Source of the DNA: Bacteroidota bacterium
Lineage (GTDB): Bacteria; Bacteroidota; Bacteroidia; Bacteroidales; UBA4417
Length of the DNA: 64,000 nucleotides
Assembly (NCBI GenBank): GCA_013376995.1
Contig: JACAAZ010000010.1
Location: forward strand, 62,001 to 126,000
Direction: 5' to 3'
Shown: piece after piece, positions 62,088 to 64,000 of the stretch
Layout: every line of letters begins with the position of its first letter
Numbering within the stretch: the stretch's first letter is position 1
Notes under the pieces: generated by a model
Databases searched by the model: none
What the model was told of the DNA's origin: nothing
What the model saw: the letters and a program-made list of their open reading frames with translations, nothing else
Translations under genes and position numbers: made by a program

Positions 62088-64000
62088 TCAATAATTAAGA
62101 TTTTGAGCTAAAAGTCTTTCAGCCTGTGCAAGTGTTATTCCTTTCCGCTTGGCATAATCTGCAGCCTGCTCTTGCCCTACCCTTCCAACATTAAAGTATT
62201 GTGAGAGCGGATGCGCAAAGAAATATCCACTAACCGAAGCTGCAGGATACATGGCAAAGTTCTCCGTAAGGCTGATACCTGCCTCAGAAGCATTAAGCAA
62301 ATTGAAAATGGATTCTTTCTCACTATGCTCGGGGCAGGCAGGATACCCGGGAGCAGGCCGTATCCCATTGTATTCTTCCGCAAGCATTTGTTCAATCTCT
62401 AAGGATTCAGAAGAATTATACCCCCAGAACTCGCGCCTGACTCGCTTATGTAGCAATTCCGTAAATGCCTCGGCAAGCCGGTCGGCCAGTACTTTTACCA
62501 TTATGGCATTGTAATCGTCATTCTCAGCAACATAGCGATCAGCCAGTTTTTCTACGCCAAGTCCGGCTGTTACAACAAAGAATCCGAGGTAATCTTTGAC
62601 ACCAGAACCGACAGGTGCAACGAAGTCAGAAAGACAGAGGTTGGGAATCCCTTCCTCCTTGGCTTCCTGGTTCCTCAGGAAATGGAAGGATTTAAAAGTC
62701 TTTCCCGAAGTCTCATCATACAATTCCACACTATCACCTTCTGACCTTGCCGGATAAAATCCATAAACAGCATTGGCCGTAACATGGCGTTCAGAGATCA
62801 TCTTCTTAAGCATCTCCTGGGCATCATTGAATAACTTCCATGCCTCGGCACCCTTGGCCTTATCTTCAAAAATCTGAGGGTACCGCCCACTGATCTTCCA
62901 TGCCTGGAAAAAGAATGTCCAGTCGATGTACTGGCTTATTTCTTCCAATGAATAGGATTTGAGTATTTCACGTCCAAGTTTTTGAGGGCAGACGGGCATA
63001 ACAGTGGTCCAATCGATAACAGGCTTGTTTGCCCTTGCCTGTTCAAGCGTAACATACGTAACCCCGGCACGTGTGTTTTCATGGCGGTGGCGCAGTGCAG
63101 AGTACTTTTCAAGCACTGAAGCCTGGAATGCGGGCCGCTGATCTGCTGAAAGCAGGCTGGCAACAACTCCGGTAGCCCGAGATGCATCTTTTACATGCAC
63201 AACTGTCTGCGAATATGCAGGCGCAATCTTCACAGCAGTATGCATTTCGCTGGTTGTAGCACCGCCGATAAGAAGGGGTATTTTAAGGCCTTCACGCTCC
63301 ATTTCTGATGCTACATGGACCATCTCTTCCAGTGAGGGTGTAATAAGGCCACTCAGCCCAAGTATATCGACTTTTTCTCTTTTAACAGCTTCAATAATGG
63401 ATGCGGTCGGAACCATAACGCCCAGGTCAACTACCTCGTAATTGTTACAGGCAAGCACAACACCCACAATATTCTTTCCTATATCATGCACGTCTCCTTT
63501 TACTGTTGCCAGCAGTACTTTCCCCGCCGACCGGCTTTCGCCTTCTACTTTTTCAGCCTCAAGGTACGGAAGCAAAACTGCAACAGCTTTTTTCATCACC
63601 CTGGCACTCTTAACCACCTGGGGAAGGAACATTTTTCCTTCACCAAACAGGTCTCCAACTACATTCATGCCGGCCATCAGGGGGCCTTCAATTACCTCAA
63701 GCGACCTGGAAAACAGCACCCTGGCTTCTTCCACATCTTCTGCAATATGAGCATCTATTCCGTGAACTAGTGAATAACTCAGCCGTTCCTTAACAGGTAA
63801 TTCGCGCCATGCTTCTGTTTTTTCTTCTTTCTTTCCACTGGCAGTCATCCGGGAAGCATATTCAATCAGCCGCTCCGTTGCATCCTCCCTCTTATTGAAA
63901 AGTACATCTTCAATCCTTTCAAGTAATTCCTGGGGAATATCATTATAAACAGGGAGATTACCGGCATTTACAATGCCCATATCAAGCCCTGCTTTTATGG
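62088..64000 (-). CDS. metH: Methionine synthase, cobalamin-dependent (partial, C-terminal part)
   Basis: Transfers a methyl group from methyl-THF through cobalamin to homocysteine. The last 637 residues are in the window; the N-terminal homocysteine and folate domains lie beyond the right edge. Visible parts: end of the pterin domain ([19 protein letters not shown]), the cobalamin-binding cap and Rossmann domain with the DVHDIGKN histidine ligand ([56 protein letters not shown]) and the SAM-binding reactivation domain ([32 protein letters not shown]). Intact through its stop codon. Confidence 0.95.
   Translation of the reverse strand, partial: IKAGLDMGIVNAGNLPVYNDIPQELLERIEDVLFNKREDATERLIEYASRMTASGKKEEKTEAWRELPVKERLSYSLVHGIDAHIAEDVEEARVLFSRSLEVIEGPLMAGMNVVGDLFGEGKMFLPQVVKSARVMKKAVAVLLPYLEAEKVEGESRSAGKVLLATVKGDVHDIGKNIVGVVLACNNYEVVDLGVMVPTASIIEAVKREKVDILGLSGLITPSLEEMVHVASEMEREGLKIPLLIGGATTSEMHTAVKIAPAYSQTVVHVKDASRATGVVASLLSADQRPAFQASVLEKYSALRHRHENTRAGVTYVTLEQARANKPVIDWTTVMPVCPQKLGREILKSYSLEEISQYIDWTFFFQAWKISGRYPQIFEDKAKGAEAWKLFNDAQEMLKKMISERHVTANAVYGFYPARSEGDSVELYDETSGKTFKSFHFLRNQEAKEEGIPNLCLSDFVAPVGSGVKDYLGFFVVTAGLGVEKLADRYVAENDDYNAIMVKVLADRLAEAFTELLHKRVRREFWGYNSSESLEIEQMLAEEYNGIRPAPGYPACPEHSEKESIFNLLNASEAGISLTENFAMYPAASVSGYFFAHPLSQYFNVGRVGQEQAADYAKRKGITLAQAERLLAQNLNY

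Overview
The window comes from a member of the phylum Bacteroidota, probably an environmental Bacteroidales or Marinilabiliales relative; the exact lineage is inference. Several things point there. Many secreted proteins end in type IX secretion (T9SS) type A sorting domains. There are TonB-dependent receptors with carboxypeptidase-like N-terminal domains, a FISUMP lipoprotein, many SPII lipoproteins, a LytS/LytTR pair, membrane-anchored AraC regulators and a GGGP-synthase homologue. Promoters resemble TTTG-N18-TAnnTTTG. No rRNA, phage, transposase or CRISPR array was seen. Most genes lie on the minus strand.

Layout. 1-6031: a MacAB-TolC type efflux operon (minus) divergent from a sigma-54 activator and its kinase; a sigma-54 promoter and a likely upstream activator site lie between them. 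6032-10740: a long heptamer-repeat tract, an outer-membrane protein plus IPT/TIG lipoprotein pair, and a hybrid histidine kinase. 10780-12852: small hypothetical genes and a VOC protein. 12985-32367: two tandem pairs of related beta-propeller T9SS proteins flanking a LytS/LytTR system, a beta-barrel protein sharing its promoter element, a TonB receptor, an MDR/serine hydrolase/DUF4395 operon and two AraC-type membrane regulators. 32858-39469: a carbohydrate group (six-hairpin glycosidase, GT4 glycosyltransferase, PIG-L deacetylase, CsbD-like protein, alpha-glucan phosphorylase), the phosphorylase being flanked by 144-bp direct repeats. 39887-51035: secreted propeller proteins, lipoproteins, a TPR/HTH regulator and a lipoprotein pseudogene. 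51801-54068: two secreted proteins. 54109-54434: a tRNA-Lys(CTT) locus with two broken tRNA copies. 54603-59814: an operon of two paralogous lipoproteins, a TonB receptor and a Mo-cofactor-oxidase-fold protein. 60309-64000: GGGP synthase, metF and the 3' part of metH.

How it fits together. Much of the window serves the cell envelope: export, surface propeller proteins, outer-membrane uptake and the sensors that control them. The folate/methionine genes and the glucan phosphorylase are housekeeping metabolism.

The most unusual signals are non-coding. Short palindromes of the form TCCG...CGGA or TCCCG...CGGGA are nested in several intergenic word-repeat tracts, and they occupy the places of the T arm and the anticodon arm in two decayed tRNA-Lys copies. 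There is also an 81-bp element shared by two promoters, and matching inverted repeats that end exactly on the start codon of two operon-leading paralogues.
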